Assembly: GCA_040830545.1 (NCBI GenBank)
Contig: JBFOMB010000197.1
Location: 1 to 6,029, forward strand
DNA length: 6,029 nucleotides
From: HXMU1420-2 sp040830545
Lineage (GTDB): Bacteria > Pseudomonadota > Alphaproteobacteria > Rhodobacterales > Rhodobacteraceae
Reading direction: 5' to 3'
How positions within the stretch are numbered: the first letter of the stretch is position 1; every line of letters starts with the position of its first letter. Both the position numbers and the translations under genes were made by a program. The notes beneath the pieces were generated by a model. That model was not told where the DNA came from, made no database searches, and worked only from the letters and a program-made list of their open reading frames with translations. Shown in pieces: positions 5,497-6,029 of this stretch.

Positions 5497-6029
5497 TCAG
5501 TCTCGCCAGAGGCTTGGCGTAATCAAAGCAATGATCGCCAGCGTCTCCAGCCGTCCGATCACCATCGCCGCGCACATGGTCAGCTTGGCACCGGCGCTCA
5601 GGTCGACAATCCGAATGGAAATATCTGTCGCCAATTCGATCAGCGGACCGGTCGTACTTAGCGCTGCAACAGTCAGCACCATGGCCTGTTCAAACCCCGC
5701 GCCCATTGCCGCCAGAAGCAAGTTGAACACCGCCGCCGTCAGCGCGAACATCATCAGGAATATCCAGGCAATAAAGGCCCCGTCGCTTTGAATACGACGG
5801 TTTCCGCCACCCGCGCCACTGACCGATGAGGGATAGATCAAGCGGTCAATCTCGCGCCCGCCGTTCAGGTACAAGGCAAACACGCGCAGCAGCTTGACCC
5901 CACCGGCGGATGTGGCAACCCCGCCGCCGCTCAATTCCCAGCCCACCAGGGTCAAGCCCGGCGTCCCCCGCCCCCACAGCTGCTTAGGATCGTTCCAGTT
6001 TGCGCTTTCAAATCCCGCCGTGGGGAGTA
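5497..6029 (-). CDS. trkH: Trk potassium uptake membrane subunit TrkH, C-terminal part (5' end outside window)
   Basis: TrkH is the inner-membrane potassium-translocating subunit, working with the cytoplasmic NAD-binding regulator TrkA. The frame is open to the window edge (about 176 residues visible) and begins with LPTAGFES, the pore-loop motif of the third repeat unit. The family-typical GGGVATSAGGVKLLRVFAL segment follows and marks the start of the last unit. Two hydrophobic segments flank the last pore loop (ALSTTGPLIELATD). The C-terminus GRLETLAIIALITPSLWRD is the near-invariant TrkH ending, so the gene is complete at its 3' end, stopping at TGA 5499-5497. A TTG at 5955 is an internal leucine codon, not a start, because homologous sequence continues upstream of it. 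Position upstream of hfq-hflX matches the ntrYX-trkA-trkH-hfq-hflX order known in Rhodobacter relatives. Confidence 0.95.
   Translation of the reverse strand, partial: LPTAGFESANWNDPKQLWGRGTPGLTLVGWELSGGGVATSAGGVKLLRVFALYLNGGREIDRLIYPSSVSGAGGGNRRIQSDGAFIAWIFLMMFALTAAVFNLLLAAMGAGFEQAMVLTVAALSTTGPLIELATDISIRIVDLSAGAKLTMCAAMVIGRLETLAIIALITPSLWRD

Noticed and set aside
5497..5955. A complete short membrane protein starting at TTG 5955
   Set aside because: The frame stays open to the window edge and the upstream codons encode the TrkH pore motif LPTAGFES, so this is the end of a longer trkH.

Overview
The window looks like a chromosomal segment of an alphaproteobacterium, most likely a Rhodobacterales (Roseobacter-group) species. 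The base composition is GC-rich by eye, the Hfq is short with an acidic tail, and the gene order trkH, hfq, hflX is the one known from Rhodobacter-type genomes, where it follows the ntrYX and trkA genes. In enterobacteria hfq-hflX instead follows miaA. The assignment comes from gene content and my memory of these families, not from a database search.

Layout, left to right. Positions 1-390 (+) hold the C-terminal part of a SYLF/Ysc84-domain lipid-binding protein, followed by a clear Rho-independent terminator (419-452). A short intergenic region then carries a perfect 13-bp palindrome and a plausible promoter for a large, complete penicillin acylase-family gene (562-3024, +). This is a membrane-anchored periplasmic Ntn-hydrolase with an intact nucleophile and calcium site. 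A weak terminator-like hairpin follows, then a small NTF2/SnoaL-like gene (3132-3527, +).

The right half is all on the minus strand. Reading in the direction of transcription it holds the end of trkH (potassium uptake, running off the window edge), a 125-nt gap, hfq (RNA chaperone), hflX (ribosome-associated GTPase, whose ATG overlaps the hfq stop as TGATG) and a small ABM-domain gene 21 nt after hflX. The hfq-hflX pair is tightly coupled, and the ABM gene probably rides on the same transcript. It converges on the NTF2-like gene with only 18 nt between the stop codons.

Functionally, hfq and hflX link post-transcriptional regulation and stress-time ribosome rescue, and trkH is the conserved upstream neighbour. 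The acylase is an independent extracytoplasmic amide hydrolase of unknown substrate. No RNA genes, mobile elements, CRISPR arrays or prophage genes are visible, and there is no gene-free stretch longer than 300 bases. I see no convincing undescribed multi-gene system. The points worth following are the acylase and its unusual start region, the hfq upstream region, and the ABM gene attached to hfq-hflX.
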